From assembly GCA_943846675.1 (NCBI GenBank), contig OX044357.1:620001-684000 (forward strand): 64,000 bases of DNA, in the 5' to 3' direction. This DNA comes from UBA987 sp002292105. Its GTDB lineage: Bacteria; Bacteroidota; Bacteroidia; NS11-12g; UBA9320. Each line of letters opens with the position of its first letter. The stretch's first letter is position 1. The position numbers and the translations under genes are program-made. The notes beneath the pieces are model-generated. The model was given only the letters and a program-made list of their open reading frames with translations. It ran no database searches and was not told the DNA's origin. This document shows, one piece after another, positions 42,734 to 53,300 of the stretch.

Positions 42734-43253
42734 GCATCGCAAAATTAGCAAATCAGTTTACAAGCTTTCGGCATTTTTTATAATAACCATGTTATTTGCA
42801 TGCGGAAACCGGGATGATACAAATTATGCTCCTGTAATAGGTCTAGAAGGCATCGAGATAATCGAAAGAAATGATGGTTTTGACTCCTTATTACTCATTC
42901 ATTTTTGGTATGAGGATAAAGACGGTGACTTGGGTTTGTCTGACGCAGACACTACAGACAAATTCAGAGGCTTCAATAACCTGCACATAAACTTTCGTGA
43001 AAAGGTAAATGGGGTTTACAAGGAGTTAATGATTAAAAACACCACAATACCCACCGATTTTGATCAAAGAATACCAAACCTAACGCCTACCGGCAAAAAC
43101 AAAGAAATTAGTGGGTCTATATCCGTGTCATTTGCGGTTGATCCTAACGAAATTCATGCAGATACGGTTGAGTTTGATTTGAAAATAATCGACAGATCTT
43201 TTAATGAAAGTAACATTATCGGACTATCTGACGTTTCATTAGAACAACAATAA
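42732..43253 (+). CDS. Predicted lipoprotein of unknown function
   Basis: A 173-residue lipoprotein (MHRKISKSVYKLSAFFIITMLFAC, Cys24) with an Asp-rich beta-type domain: HFWYEDKDGDLGLSDADTTD resembles a calcium-binding loop. The Cys-anchored start at 42732 is preferred to the longer frame from 42684, which has no signal peptide at its N-terminus. Probably in the outer membrane or on the surface. No family recognised. Confidence 0.78.
   Translation: MHRKISKSVYKLSAFFIITMLFACGNRDDTNYAPVIGLEGIEIIERNDGFDSLLLIHFWYEDKDGDLGLSDADTTDKFRGFNNLHINFREKVNGVYKELMIKNTTIPTDFDQRIPNLTPTGKNKEISGSISVSFAVDPNEIHADTVEFDLKIIDRSFNESNIIGLSDVSLEQQ
42740..42747 (-). promoter_or_regulatory. -7 element TAATTTTG of the LuxE-like gene
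   Basis: Perfect TAnnTTTG on the minus strand, six bases before the ATG at 42733. It lies inside the first codons of the divergent lipoprotein gene. Confidence 0.5.
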
Positions 43254-43398
43254 TGATCATAAATCTATACAGTTCCACTGGTCAAATTCCACTGAATCAG
43301 CATGCAAAAATTGGTTATGTTTGCGGGTCTTTTAAGGAATTCAGCAGTTTCCACCGGTTTTGGAACAGCATTTGAATTAATTGGATTAAAGGAAAAAC

Positions 43399-44004
43399 AT
43401 GAGAACAATTAGTAAACTTAAAAACCCCGTTCGTATTCTCGCATTTTTGGGACTTTGTTTATTTGCATATACAAATACTCAGGCGCAGCGATTTGCTTAT
43501 GTGGACACGGAATATATACTATCTCAATTGCCGGATTATAAGTCGGCACAGAAGAAACTTGACGAAGCATCTGAAATATGGCAAAAGGAAATTGATGCTA
43601 AATATTCAGAGATAGACAAGTTGTATAAAAACTACAAAGCTGAAGAGGTTTTGTTAAACGGAGAACAGAAAAAGCAACGACAAGAAGAAATAATCGCAAA
43701 AGAAAAAGAGGCGAAAAAGTTTCAGCAGGAAAAATTTGGTTATGAAGGCGAATTGTTCAAGAAAAGAGAGCAGCTGATAAAACCGATTCAGGATCGCGTG
43801 TTTGATGCGATACAAACCATTGCAAAGCGAGAAGATTTGGATTTTATTTTTGACAAAAGTGGAGATATGATTATGCTCTTTTCAAACGCCCGTTTCGATA
43901 AAAGTGGCGAAGTGTTAGAAGAGCTTGGTATTACGCCTTTAGATGAAAAGGATAAAAAGGACGACGGTAATCCTCCAGATGAGAACTTACCTCCTCAAGA
44001 TTAA
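43399..44004 (+). CDS. OmpH/Skp family periplasmic chaperone (copy 1)
   Basis: A 201-residue protein with a signal peptide (to TQAQ, about residue 29) and a long central coiled coil (DEASEIWQKEIDAKYSEIDKLYKN...) between the two beta strands of the Skp body (RFAYVDTEYILSQLPDYKSAQ and DFIFDKSGDMIML). Skp-type trimers hold unfolded outer-membrane proteins. Compared with the second copy it has an extra acidic/Pro-rich tail (EKDKKDDGNPPDENLPPQD). The pair followed by murI is a common Bacteroidota arrangement, often after bamA, which is not seen here. Confidence 0.9.
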   Translation: MRTISKLKNPVRILAFLGLCLFAYTNTQAQRFAYVDTEYILSQLPDYKSAQKKLDEASEIWQKEIDAKYSEIDKLYKNYKAEEVLLNGEQKKQRQEEIIAKEKEAKKFQQEKFGYEGELFKKREQLIKPIQDRVFDAIQTIAKREDLDFIFDKSGDMIMLFSNARFDKSGEVLEELGITPLDEKDKKDDGNPPDENLPPQD

Positions 44005-44041
44005 TTTCAATAAACACAGATATAACAGTTAACAATTTATA

Positions 44042-44566
44042 ATGAACATCAGAAAACTATTTTTGGCTGGATTGGCCATAGTCAGTCTTACGCTTTCTGC
44101 TAATGCACAAGGCAAACAAATGAAAATCGCACATATCAACTCAGCAGAGTTGATGAGTGGTTTACCAGAGGTCGATACCATAAACTTGAAGTTGGAAAAC
44201 TTGCAAAAGGAATATCAACGCATGCTGGACGCAATTAAAACGGAGTTGGCTCAGAAGGAAACCTTTTGGGAGGCAAACCCTACTGAAGATCCAGATATTC
44301 TTTTGTTAAGACAAAAGGAATACGAAGAGTTGGTTAAACGATACCAGACAACTGAACAAGAAGCACGTCAAGGAATTTCCAAAAAACAAGCATCGCTTTA
44401 TGAACCTTTATTCGAGAGTCTGAAGAAGGTTATACAAGAAGTCGCAATTGAGTTAGGCTATACCTATGTTCTTGATAGCGGTGAAGGTGGAGGAATGATT
44501 TATAGCGACCCTTCGCATGACCTAATGGCTGCGGTCAAAGAAAGACTAAAAACGACTAAGCTGTAA
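44042..44566 (+). CDS. OmpH/Skp family periplasmic chaperone (copy 2)
   Basis: A 174-residue paralog with a signal peptide (KLFLAGLAIVSLTLSANAQ) and the same layout: KIAHINSAELMSGLPEVDTI, a coiled coil of about 70 residues, and IELGYTYVLDSGEGGGMIYSD at the end of the body. It starts 37 bp after copy 1; murI follows one base after its stop. Confidence 0.9.
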   Translation: MNIRKLFLAGLAIVSLTLSANAQGKQMKIAHINSAELMSGLPEVDTINLKLENLQKEYQRMLDAIKTELAQKETFWEANPTEDPDILLLRQKEYEELVKRYQTTEQEARQGISKKQASLYEPLFESLKKVIQEVAIELGYTYVLDSGEGGGMIYSDPSHDLMAAVKERLKTTKL

Positions 44567-44567
44567 C

Positions 44568-45347
44568 ATGTCTGGCGCAGTGGGTGTTTTTGATTCAGGT
44601 ATAGGTGGCTTAACCGTTGCCTCTGCCATCAAAAAACACTTGCCAAACCATAAGCTTATTTATTTTGGCGATACTTTACATCTTCCTTATGGAGATAAGT
44701 CGTCGGAAAACATACAGAATTACATAAAGGCCATTTCGGCCTTTTTGTTTGAACACGAGTGCCAGCATCTTGTCGTTGCATGTAACAGCGCGTCTTCTGT
44801 GTTACCGTTAGTTGCAAGTTTGCCTTCATTTGGTTCGGTTACAAATGTGATTGACCCTGTAGTAGAATGCGTTATTCAAGACAAATCACTCAAACGTATT
44901 GGTGTAATTGGCACCAAACGTACCATCCAAAGTCAGGTGTATCAGCGACAACTCATTCAAGGAAATCCGTCACTGGAGGTTTTTGAGTTAGCGACACCAC
45001 TGCTAGCACCGATGATTGAGGAAGGGTTTATTCACGATTCTATCGCAGAAAAGGTAATTCACGAGTATTTATCTGAACTGCCAGACATCGATGCACTTAT
45101 TTTGGGGTGTACACACTATCCACTAATTCGACGAGAAATTGACACTTATTTCGGTGGAAAGGTCAAGTTGTTTGATGCCCCAAACGTTGTTGCTAATACC
45201 CTTAAAAAGTTGGTAGAAACCAAACAAGAAGGCGGTTCTCAAGATCATTTTTATGTATCTGATTATACAAGTTCTTTTGAAAAAACGGCGCAGCTGTTTT
45301 TTGGAGAATCCATTAAATTAGAAAAACGCATTCTTTTCAATTTCTAG
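44568..45347 (+). CDS. murI: Glutamate racemase MurI
   Basis: A 259-residue cofactor-independent racemase that makes D-glutamate for peptidoglycan. The two catalytic cysteines are Cys72 (VVACNSASSV) and Cys181 (ILGCTHYPL); the N-terminal VFDSGIGGLTV (Asp9) and GDTLHLPYG motifs are present. Co-directional with the Skp pair, one base after the second copy. Confidence 0.95.
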   Translation: MSGAVGVFDSGIGGLTVASAIKKHLPNHKLIYFGDTLHLPYGDKSSENIQNYIKAISAFLFEHECQHLVVACNSASSVLPLVASLPSFGSVTNVIDPVVECVIQDKSLKRIGVIGTKRTIQSQVYQRQLIQGNPSLEVFELATPLLAPMIEEGFIHDSIAEKVIHEYLSELPDIDALILGCTHYPLIRREIDTYFGGKVKLFDAPNVVANTLKKLVETKQEGGSQDHFYVSDYTSSFEKTAQLFFGESIKLEKRILFNF

Positions 45348-45503
45348 CTCTTTGTATAGCATCACTTTAAGCAAAAAGTCAGTTCGCTGACTAATGTGAA
45401 TCAATATTGTCTTGCACAATTCCAATAGTTCGGGATTCCTACCGTTCATGAATCAATAGACCACTGTGGTACACTTCTGCTGTGCGCACAGGTTTCTCTG
45501 AGG

Positions 45504-45511
45504 TAGTTTTG
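45504..45511 (+). promoter_or_regulatory. -7 element TAGTTTTG of the first giant TonB receptor
   Basis: Perfect TAnnTTTG, 19 bases upstream of the ATG at 45531. Confidence 0.5.
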
Positions 45512-45530
45512 GTAAAACGATTATTTGATT

Positions 45531-48500
45531 ATGCGGATATCTATTACCATTACTCTTCTTGTCACTTTATGTTTATCAGCTCTGGGTCAACGTGCCGAAA
45601 TCCGAGGATCGGTCTTGTCAAAAGATTCTTTAAAGCCAATTAAGAACCTCGACGTCGTCCTTTTCGAAGACAGTAAAATCAAATATGGACATACCACTGA
45701 TTCCAATGGTGTGTTTGAAATATCCAACGTCTATCCTGGGAAATACGAGTTGTTCATCTTTTTGTTCGATGATGTCGTTTACAAGACTAAAATCGACGTC
45801 AGCGCTGGAGAGACATTAACGCTATACGAATTAAAAATTGGAACAAAAGCCATGTCTAATGTCATTGAAGAAACCGTTGTTCGCAAACCGCGTGGGTCAG
45901 AGGACATTACCAAAATTGTACTGGGCGAAGGTGATCCTTTTGGGCCTGAACGCGGCGCGATTGGGAAAACGCAAATAAATGTAAAGACCAGAAATGGAAC
46001 ATTAGAAGTTGGTTTAGGCAGGCCAGGAGGAACGGTGAGTTTTATTAATTCAAATATTGGAATGATTGGACCAGCACCACGCACGTTCGCTGGACTTTCA
46101 GGAGTAGAGGTGATTGACAAAGGAGTGCCAGCCAGATATGGGAATTTTACGGGAGGAGGGGTGAGATATCAAGTTAAAGAGATTGGTATAACGCCTGAAA
46201 ACTATTATCAAGTTCAATCCACTTCTCCGTTTGATGGATATCATCACAACCTAGGTGTGATGTATTTTTCTAGAGCCTTGTTGACAAGATCACACTTTGT
46301 AAATGATCAAGAACTTAAGGCAATGAAATTGGGCATTTCGCTTCAAGCCAATTACAAGTTTCAAGCAGATCCTAACCCCAACAATGTTAGACCATATGTT
46401 TTGACAGATGCGTCTTCGGCAGTTATTGAAGCAGAGCCATTGGTATCTAGCGAGTTAATTGGTGGGTATGTGCCATCTGCTACTTTTCTGGAAAACTCAG
46501 ATTTAACTCAGGTTTCTGCGCGACCCAATGCAAGACGTCATGATTTTGGGGGGCGTATGAAAATCAGTTATGCACCAAACGACCGATTCAAAATGGATTT
46601 GGTTAATAGTTTCGATTATACAAACCGTCGATTAAGCCAATCGAACTATGTGCCGATGAATAGCAGCGAAAACCCCCTTCAAGAATACCGTTTTATTAAT
46701 TCTCAACTCAAGTTAAGTCATAAGGTAATTGAGCCATACAACGGGAAAGGTGAATCGCAAAGGGATAGTCAACTGTTATCAAAGCTATCGTACGAGATTG
46801 ATTTAAATTATCAGCAATCAAACTCAGAAGTTTCTAGTTACCGACATAAAGATAACTTTTTTAACTATGGTCATGTAGGAGCGTTTCACACAGTGAGAGT
46901 GCCGACCTACGATTATGTTGAGGAAGGCCAAACCAAATTTGTTGACGAAAATGGGGATGAACGCCTATTGAAAAATTACATGGAATTAACCGGTTATAGA
47001 GATTCTCTTGTTGGTTTTCAACCCGGCGCATCAAATCCATCATTAGGCGAGTATACTTCGTTTTTTTATGATAAACTTGGTTCTAATGGCTCGTTCCAAG
47101 ACCTTATTTCAATCGGAGGATTAAGCAATGGACAGAATATTCCATTATTATATTCATTATACGCTAACCCGGGCACGGTGTACGGGAATTATTCAAAGTC
47201 ATTTCAAAAAAGGTTTAGTGCCTCAGCAACTACCTATTTGAGTTTGCATCCGCACAAGAATCATAGAATTCGTCACGATATTGAATTTGGGATGAATTTC
47301 CAACAAGATATTAGCGGGAGTTACAACTTAAATGCAAGTCAACTATGGCAACTCATGCCATTGCTGGCGAATAGTCATCTTCAAAATGTTGACCGGGCTA
47401 ATCCTATTTTTAAAACAGATTATAAAGGTAGGTTCACAGACACTATAACCTATCCGACATTTGTAGACGCAGAGAGTCAAAAGACGTTTGATAAGAATTT
47501 ACGTGACCATTTGGTTTCTTCAAACTATGTTGATGCCAATGGCAACGCGGTTACTGAAAATTCTTTTATCGACATAAATGCGATTGAACCACATGTGTTT
47601 CAAATTTCAATGTTTTCAGCTGATGAATTGCTCAATAACGGAAACCCTTATGTTTCTTATGCTGGCTACGACCATACCGGCAAACGAACCAACAAACGAT
47701 ATGGTTTGCAGCGGTTCTTAACAGACAAAGAAAATAGACCAATCGATGCGTTTGCGCCTATAAATGCGGCAGCCTGGCTGCAAGACAAACTGGTACTAAA
47801 ATCATTAATTATCAGAGCAGGTATTCGTTTCGAACGTTACGATGGGAATCAATATGTACTTAAAGACCCGTATTCGGTTTACCCAATCAAACAGGTAAGT
47901 GAGGTTGAAGCGATTAATGGGATTGTAATCGACCACCCAGAAAGCGTTAAAGACGATTATGTGGTTTACGTAGATGACGCTAAAAACCCAAACAAAATTA
48001 TTGGGTACAGAGATGGGAGTAATTGGTACGATCAATCTGGGAATCCAATCAGTGATCCGAATTTTCTTGCCAACCAATCTTCGTCAGGTCGAATTCAGCC
48101 AATGCTTGTAGATCCAGAAAACCAAGAACTTACGATTAACTCTTTTAAAAAGTTTGAGGCTCAGAATATTTTCTTACCAAGACTGTCCGTTTCTTTTCCG
48201 TTAAACACGTCTAGCTTGTTTTTTATGAGTTATGATAAGCTTGCTCAAAATCCATCAGCTGGCCAAACGTATCTTCCTTATACCTCGTATTATTATTTAC
48301 AAAGTAATTTGAACGGTGTCTTACCTAATCCTGAATTAAAAGCCAGAGTGAAAACAGAATACAACATTGGATTTAGTCAGGCAATAGGGTTAAAGGCTGG
48401 AATTAAGGTATCTGCAGCGTATGCCAATATTGCGAACGATGTCAATCAAATAAGAATCGAACAAGCCTACCCGTATTCATATACTTCTTACGGCAATGTC

Positions 48501-49229
48501 GATTTTTCAACGATTAAACGGTACATGGCAGAATACGATTATGTTGGTCGCCATTTGTCTATACAAGCAAGTTACGCGTTGCAATTTGCCGACGGTACAG
48601 GTTCAAATGCGAATTCGGCTGCAACACTGATACAAAGCGGGCAACCAAATTTGAGAAGCTTGTTTCCATTGGTGTACGATAACAGACATACGTTTAAATC
48701 TGGCGTTAGTTTTAGATTTGGTGGAGATTCAACAGTCCGTAATCGACTTAAATACAAGGGGCCTCAAATCGGGAAATACAAGCTATGTAAAGATGTTGTA
48801 TTAAGTGCTTCAATGCAATCGATATCTGGAACACCATATACCGCTGTACAACGCGCAATTTCGGAAGCTCAAGCCGCTAACGGTGTGGTGCAGCGAAGTC
48901 AAACAAAGGGCAATCCATTTGGAAGTAGAATGCCTTGGACGCATAATGTGGATCTCAATATTCAGCGCGACTTCAATTGGGCTGGCAAAACAGTTTCTAT
49001 CTATATGCTCGTAAACAACATTTTAAACACGAAGTTGATTGCAAATGTTTACAGTTACACAGGTCAACCTGATGACGATGGATACCTTAATTCACCACAT
49101 GGAATACAGGCAACTCAAAATCAAATTGATGCGGAAACCTTTGCAATGCTGTACAAACTAAGAATGGATAACCCTGGAAATTTTGGAACACCACGTATGG
49201 TTAACATTGGGGCTAAGTTGAATTTTTGA
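45531..49229 (+). CDS. Giant TonB-dependent receptor, paralog A
   Basis: A 1232-residue outer-membrane receptor: signal peptide (SITITLLVTLCLSALGQ), CarboxypepD_reg-like domain (AEIRGSVLSKDSLKPIKNLDVVLF), plug with GVPARYGNFTGGGVRYQV, then a long barrel with YDHTGKRTNKRYG and AAWLQDKLVLKSLIIRAGIRFERYDGNQYVLKDPYS. It is clearly paralogous to the receptor at 50388 (for example AAWLQDK, RFERYD/RIERYD and the GNPFGSRMPW end segment). It has no SusD, cargo or PorV gene of its own next to it. The ligand is unknown. The ATG at 45531 begins the signal peptide; TTG 45525 is rejected. Confidence 0.9.
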   Translation: MRISITITLLVTLCLSALGQRAEIRGSVLSKDSLKPIKNLDVVLFEDSKIKYGHTTDSNGVFEISNVYPGKYELFIFLFDDVVYKTKIDVSAGETLTLYELKIGTKAMSNVIEETVVRKPRGSEDITKIVLGEGDPFGPERGAIGKTQINVKTRNGTLEVGLGRPGGTVSFINSNIGMIGPAPRTFAGLSGVEVIDKGVPARYGNFTGGGVRYQVKEIGITPENYYQVQSTSPFDGYHHNLGVMYFSRALLTRSHFVNDQELKAMKLGISLQANYKFQADPNPNNVRPYVLTDASSAVIEAEPLVSSELIGGYVPSATFLENSDLTQVSARPNARRHDFGGRMKISYAPNDRFKMDLVNSFDYTNRRLSQSNYVPMNSSENPLQEYRFINSQLKLSHKVIEPYNGKGESQRDSQLLSKLSYEIDLNYQQSNSEVSSYRHKDNFFNYGHVGAFHTVRVPTYDYVEEGQTKFVDENGDERLLKNYMELTGYRDSLVGFQPGASNPSLGEYTSFFYDKLGSNGSFQDLISIGGLSNGQNIPLLYSLYANPGTVYGNYSKSFQKRFSASATTYLSLHPHKNHRIRHDIEFGMNFQQDISGSYNLNASQLWQLMPLLANSHLQNVDRANPIFKTDYKGRFTDTITYPTFVDAESQKTFDKNLRDHLVSSNYVDANGNAVTENSFIDINAIEPHVFQISMFSADELLNNGNPYVSYAGYDHTGKRTNKRYGLQRFLTDKENRPIDAFAPINAAAWLQDKLVLKSLIIRAGIRFERYDGNQYVLKDPYSVYPIKQVSEVEAINGIVIDHPESVKDDYVVYVDDAKNPNKIIGYRDGSNWYDQSGNPISDPNFLANQSSSGRIQPMLVDPENQELTINSFKKFEAQNIFLPRLSVSFPLNTSSLFFMSYDKLAQNPSAGQTYLPYTSYYYLQSNLNGVLPNPELKARVKTEYNIGFSQAIGLKAGIKVSAAYANIANDVNQIRIEQAYPYSYTSYGNVDFSTIKRYMAEYDYVGRHLSIQASYALQFADGTGSNANSAATLIQSGQPNLRSLFPLVYDNRHTFKSGVSFRFGGDSTVRNRLKYKGPQIGKYKLCKDVVLSASMQSISGTPYTAVQRAISEAQAANGVVQRSQTKGNPFGSRMPWTHNVDLNIQRDFNWAGKTVSIYMLVNNILNTKLIANVYSYTGQPDDDGYLNSPHGIQATQNQIDAETFAMLYKLRMDNPGNFGTPRMVNIGAKLNF

Positions 49230-49297
49230 CAAATTCCGTTTCTCAATTTGTATTGGACGGTGGTAAAAACGCCATTTTTGCAACCATTATTAAAGTT

Positions 49298-49305
49298 TAG
49301 ATTTG
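49298..49305 (+). promoter_or_regulatory. -7 element TAGATTTG of the dehydrogenase gene
   Basis: Perfect TAnnTTTG, seven bases before the GTG start at 49313. Confidence 0.55.
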
Positions 49306-49312
49306 AATCAAC

Positions 49313-50305
49313 GTGAAGTTTAAGTTAAATATCTTAATTGTAGATGACGTTCATAACGAACTCATGAGACGCTTAGAACAAATGGGCATCGATTATACAT
49401 ATAAGCCTGAAATTACAGCAGAGGAAATTTCTGAAACGTTAGTAGCGTATAATGGAATCGTTGTTAGAAGTAAGCTAAACGTAACAGCTGACTTTTTGAA
49501 GAAGCAACCTCAATTAAAATTTATTGCAAGAGCCGGTTCTGGTATGGACAATATTGACCTTGACGAAGCAGAAAAACGCCATATTGTTTGCGTTAATGCG
49601 GGCGAAGCAAATGCCGACGCGGTTGGCGAACATGGGCTGGGTTTGTTGCTGTCGCTAAAGCACAACATAGTGAAAAGTAATCGTGAACTAGTCCAAAATA
49701 CGTGGGATCGAGAAGGAAATAGAGGCCAAGAAATTGGAAATAAAACCATTGGAATAATTGGGTTCGGAAATACCGGAAGTGCATTTGCACGCAAACTGCA
49801 AGGATTTGGGTGCCGTGTCATTGCCTACGATAAATATAAAAACGGCTTTTCAAATCAATACATAGAGGAAGTGTCTTTGTCGTATTTGGAATCAGAAGCC
49901 GATATTATTTCTTTTCATATTCCATTGACTTCAGAAACATCACAATGGATCAGATCAGCTTGGATATCTCGTTTAAGAAATCAAGTGACATTGATGAATC
50001 TTTCTCGAGGTGGAATTATGAAAATGACTGATGTCATTCAAGGATTGAAAAGTGGAAGAATATCGGGTTTTGCAACTGATGTTTTGGAGAATGAAAGATT
50101 GAAGTCATTTAATGACGAAGAACGTCAGGCTTTTGAGTGGTTAAATGACCAAGACAATGTGATTCTGACTCCACATGTGGCTGGCTGGTCTGAGGAGTCC
50201 TATGTAAAGATATCGGTGGTTTTAGCGGATAAAATTGAGTCTCACTTAAAAGGTGAGAAAATCAAGACTGAAACCAGTAATTATAATAGGCAAATTGTCG
50301 GATAA
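49313..50305 (+). CDS. D-3-phosphoglycerate dehydrogenase-like 2-hydroxyacid dehydrogenase
   Basis: A 330-residue NAD-dependent D-2-hydroxyacid dehydrogenase. The Rossmann motif is GIIGFGNTG (147-155); the catalytic Arg232 (NLSRGG), Glu259 (DVLENERL) and His288 (LTPHVAGWS) are in place. There is no C-terminal ACT domain. The likely reaction is the first step of serine synthesis, but other D-2-hydroxyacids are possible. The start is GTG at 49313, supported by a -7 element seven bases upstream. It separates the two paralogous receptors. Confidence 0.85.
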   Translation: MKFKLNILIVDDVHNELMRRLEQMGIDYTYKPEITAEEISETLVAYNGIVVRSKLNVTADFLKKQPQLKFIARAGSGMDNIDLDEAEKRHIVCVNAGEANADAVGEHGLGLLLSLKHNIVKSNRELVQNTWDREGNRGQEIGNKTIGIIGFGNTGSAFARKLQGFGCRVIAYDKYKNGFSNQYIEEVSLSYLESEADIISFHIPLTSETSQWIRSAWISRLRNQVTLMNLSRGGIMKMTDVIQGLKSGRISGFATDVLENERLKSFNDEERQAFEWLNDQDNVILTPHVAGWSEESYVKISVVLADKIESHLKGEKIKTETSNYNRQIVG

Positions 50306-50387
50306 ATTGTTTTTTTTGCAGTTTAATAGAAAGTTAAGTAGCTTTCGCCGATTATAGTAAAAGTATAAAAGAATAAACAAATTCAAT

Positions 50388-53300
50388 ATGAGTAAATATC
50401 TCTACCTAACAGTTATCCTAGTTGTCTCCAGTGTGTATGCTTTTGGACAAGCAAACTTTGGGGAAATTAGAGGTAAAATCATAGACGGCAAGACTAAAAA
50501 AGCACTTGATTATGCTGAGATTGTTGTGAAGAAAGACGGTATCGCTAAAGGTGGTGGTCTTTCGGATGATCTTGGTAATTATACTGTCAAGCCTCTTGAG
50601 CCAGGAGAATATGTAGTTGAAGTGACTTATGTCGGTTACAACACACGTCAATACTCGGGAGTTGTTGTTACCGGTAACAACATCTCTTACGTAAACGTTG
50701 AACTGTCTCCATCTAAAGGAGGTGAGAAGTTAAAAACGGTTACCGTAACGAGATATAAAACAAACCTTATTGAGCCAGATAAAAACCAAAAGTCGTTTAG
50801 TGACAAAGACCTAGTGAAGATGGCTGTTCGAAGTGCAGGGGCATTAGCCGCAACTTCTTCAGCAGCAAATACTACCGCTAGTGGTGGAGTAAGTTTCCTT
50901 GGTCAACGTACGGATGCTACAAGAGTTTTTATTGACGGTGTTCCAGTAATTGGAGACGCGGGTATCCCACAGGGTGCTCAAAGTCAGGTAGATATTATTC
51001 AGTCAGGAGTGCCTGCACAATATGGAGATTTTACGGGTGGAGCGATTAACTATACGACCAAAGGTCCTTCTCGTTATGTACGAAAGTCTTTTGAGGTGAT
51101 TAGTTCTTCTCTATTTGACCCATATCACTATAACTATGCACAAGGATTCATGTCTGGTCCGCTTTGGATTAAAAACAAAGGTGGCGGAGACAAAGAATAT
51201 GTTGCATTAGGATTTCAACTTTCAGGTGACCTAAACTATACACAAGATCCATCTCCATTATACGGAGGCGTATATGTTGTTAAGGATGATGTTCTTGATG
51301 AATTAGAGCAGAATCCATTAGCTCCTAACCCACAGGGTAGTGGTTTTGTGCCAGCCTCATCGTTTTTAACTAACGACGATATTGTTTTAGAGAAAGCACG
51401 ACGAAATGTGGACTACTTAAGAGGGTCTTTACAGGCTAAATTGGAATACCAGCCGAACAAACACTCGACAGTAACTTTATTTGGATCAGGTAGTTACAGA
51501 AACTCAAATTCATACAGTAGAGCTCATTATCTATTAAACTATAAAAACAATGCAGAGTCTGTAAATCAAACCTACAGAACGTACTTGAAATTTACGCAAC
51601 GTTTGAGAAATGCGAATGCAGACGATAAAGACAAAGACGCTTCTAAGTCTTTAATTACAGACGCTTTTTATACCGTTAGATTAGATTACCAGACATCAAT
51701 CGGGTCTTCAAAAAGCGCCCTACACGGTGACAATATTTTTGATTATGGATATGTTGGAAAGTTTGACCATTACAGAGCTCCGGTATATCGCTATAATCAA
51801 AACGAAAAGAAGTTCATTGATCAAAACGGTGACACAGTTGCACGAAGAGGATATTTTGAACTAGCAGGTTACCAAGATACATTGTTGACTTTCGAAGCTT
51901 CAGACAAAAATGTTGAAAGAGCTAGATACACAACAAACTTCTTTAATAATGCTGAAGACTTAGACAGAACGATTTTTGCAGACGGTCAAGTTTTTGAAGG
52001 TCTTGGAGTCTTAAATGGCCGGTCACTTCAAAACACATATTCTTTGTTCCTGAACCCAGGGACAAATGCAGCGGGATATTCAAAAAGCCAAGCGGAAAGA
52101 ATCAGTGCTTACGCTATGGGTGAGGCAAGTTTAAATCTTAAGAATAAGCATGACTTGCAATTCGGTATGACGTATGAGCAAAACTTGTACAGTGGCTACT
52201 CTTTAAGTGCAAACAGTCTATGGTTATTAATGCCATTGTTGGCTAACTCACATATTTTGGAATTAGACAACTTTGAAACTGGTGATTACACAGTTGGCGG
52301 AATTCATAGTTATGACGAAACGGGTCGTTTCTTAGATACTATTACCTATAACACGTTTGTTGATTCTGACGCACAAAAATCTTTTGACAAAAACCTTCGT
52401 GCCAAACTAATGGCTGAGGGTCGAACTGATGTGCATGGTAATCTAATTACTGAAACTTCGTTTATTGATATCAATTCATTATCACCTGAGGATTTTTCAA
52501 TTGATATGTTCAGTGCTGATGACTTATGGAACAATGGTAATAGCTATGTGTCTTATTACGGTTATGACCACTTGGGTAACCGCGATAGAAACCGACCTAG
52601 TTTGGCGGAGTTTTTATATGATGAAGACAATAGAAGAGTTGGATCATTTGCACCTATATACAGTGCAGCGTGGTTACAAGATAAGTTCGCGTTTAAAGAT
52701 CTAATTTTCAGATTAGGTGTTCGTATTGAGAGATATGACGCAAACCAGTTTGTGCTTGCTGATCCATATTCACTTTACCCTGTTAAAACGGCAGGCGAAG
52801 TGTCAAGTATTCAAGGCCGTGACATTGCTCATCCAAGTAGTATTGGTGATGATTATGCGGTATATGTAAACAACTCAGAATCTCCATCAGAAATATTAGG
52901 TTACCGGAAAGACAATACATGGTTTGACGCAGACGGTGTTGAAATTTCTACTCCTGATGTTATTGCAAACGAAACTGGTGGACAGGTTCAGCCTTTCTTA
53001 GTTGATGGTCAAAACCAAGACATCGTTAAAGAGTCGTTTAAAGATTACGAACCACAAGTTAACGTGTTACCACGTGTTTGGTTCTCTTTCCCAATTAACT
53101 CTGAAGCGCAATTTTTTGCTAACTATGATGTGATGGCACAGCGTCCTACTAACGGGGCTACTTTTACGCCAATTAATCAGTATTATTTCTTGGAAGCATC
53201 ACAGTCAAGAACGATTGCGAATTCAAATATGAAGCCAAGAATTCGTACGAATTACGAATTAGGGTTTAAGCAAAAATTGTCTGAAAATTCAGCGTTAAGC

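Noticed and set aside
45348..45503. Gap between murI and the first giant receptor
   Set aside because: Read on both strands; no open frame of interest, no terminator with a T-run and no repeat was seen apart from the receptor promoter that follows.
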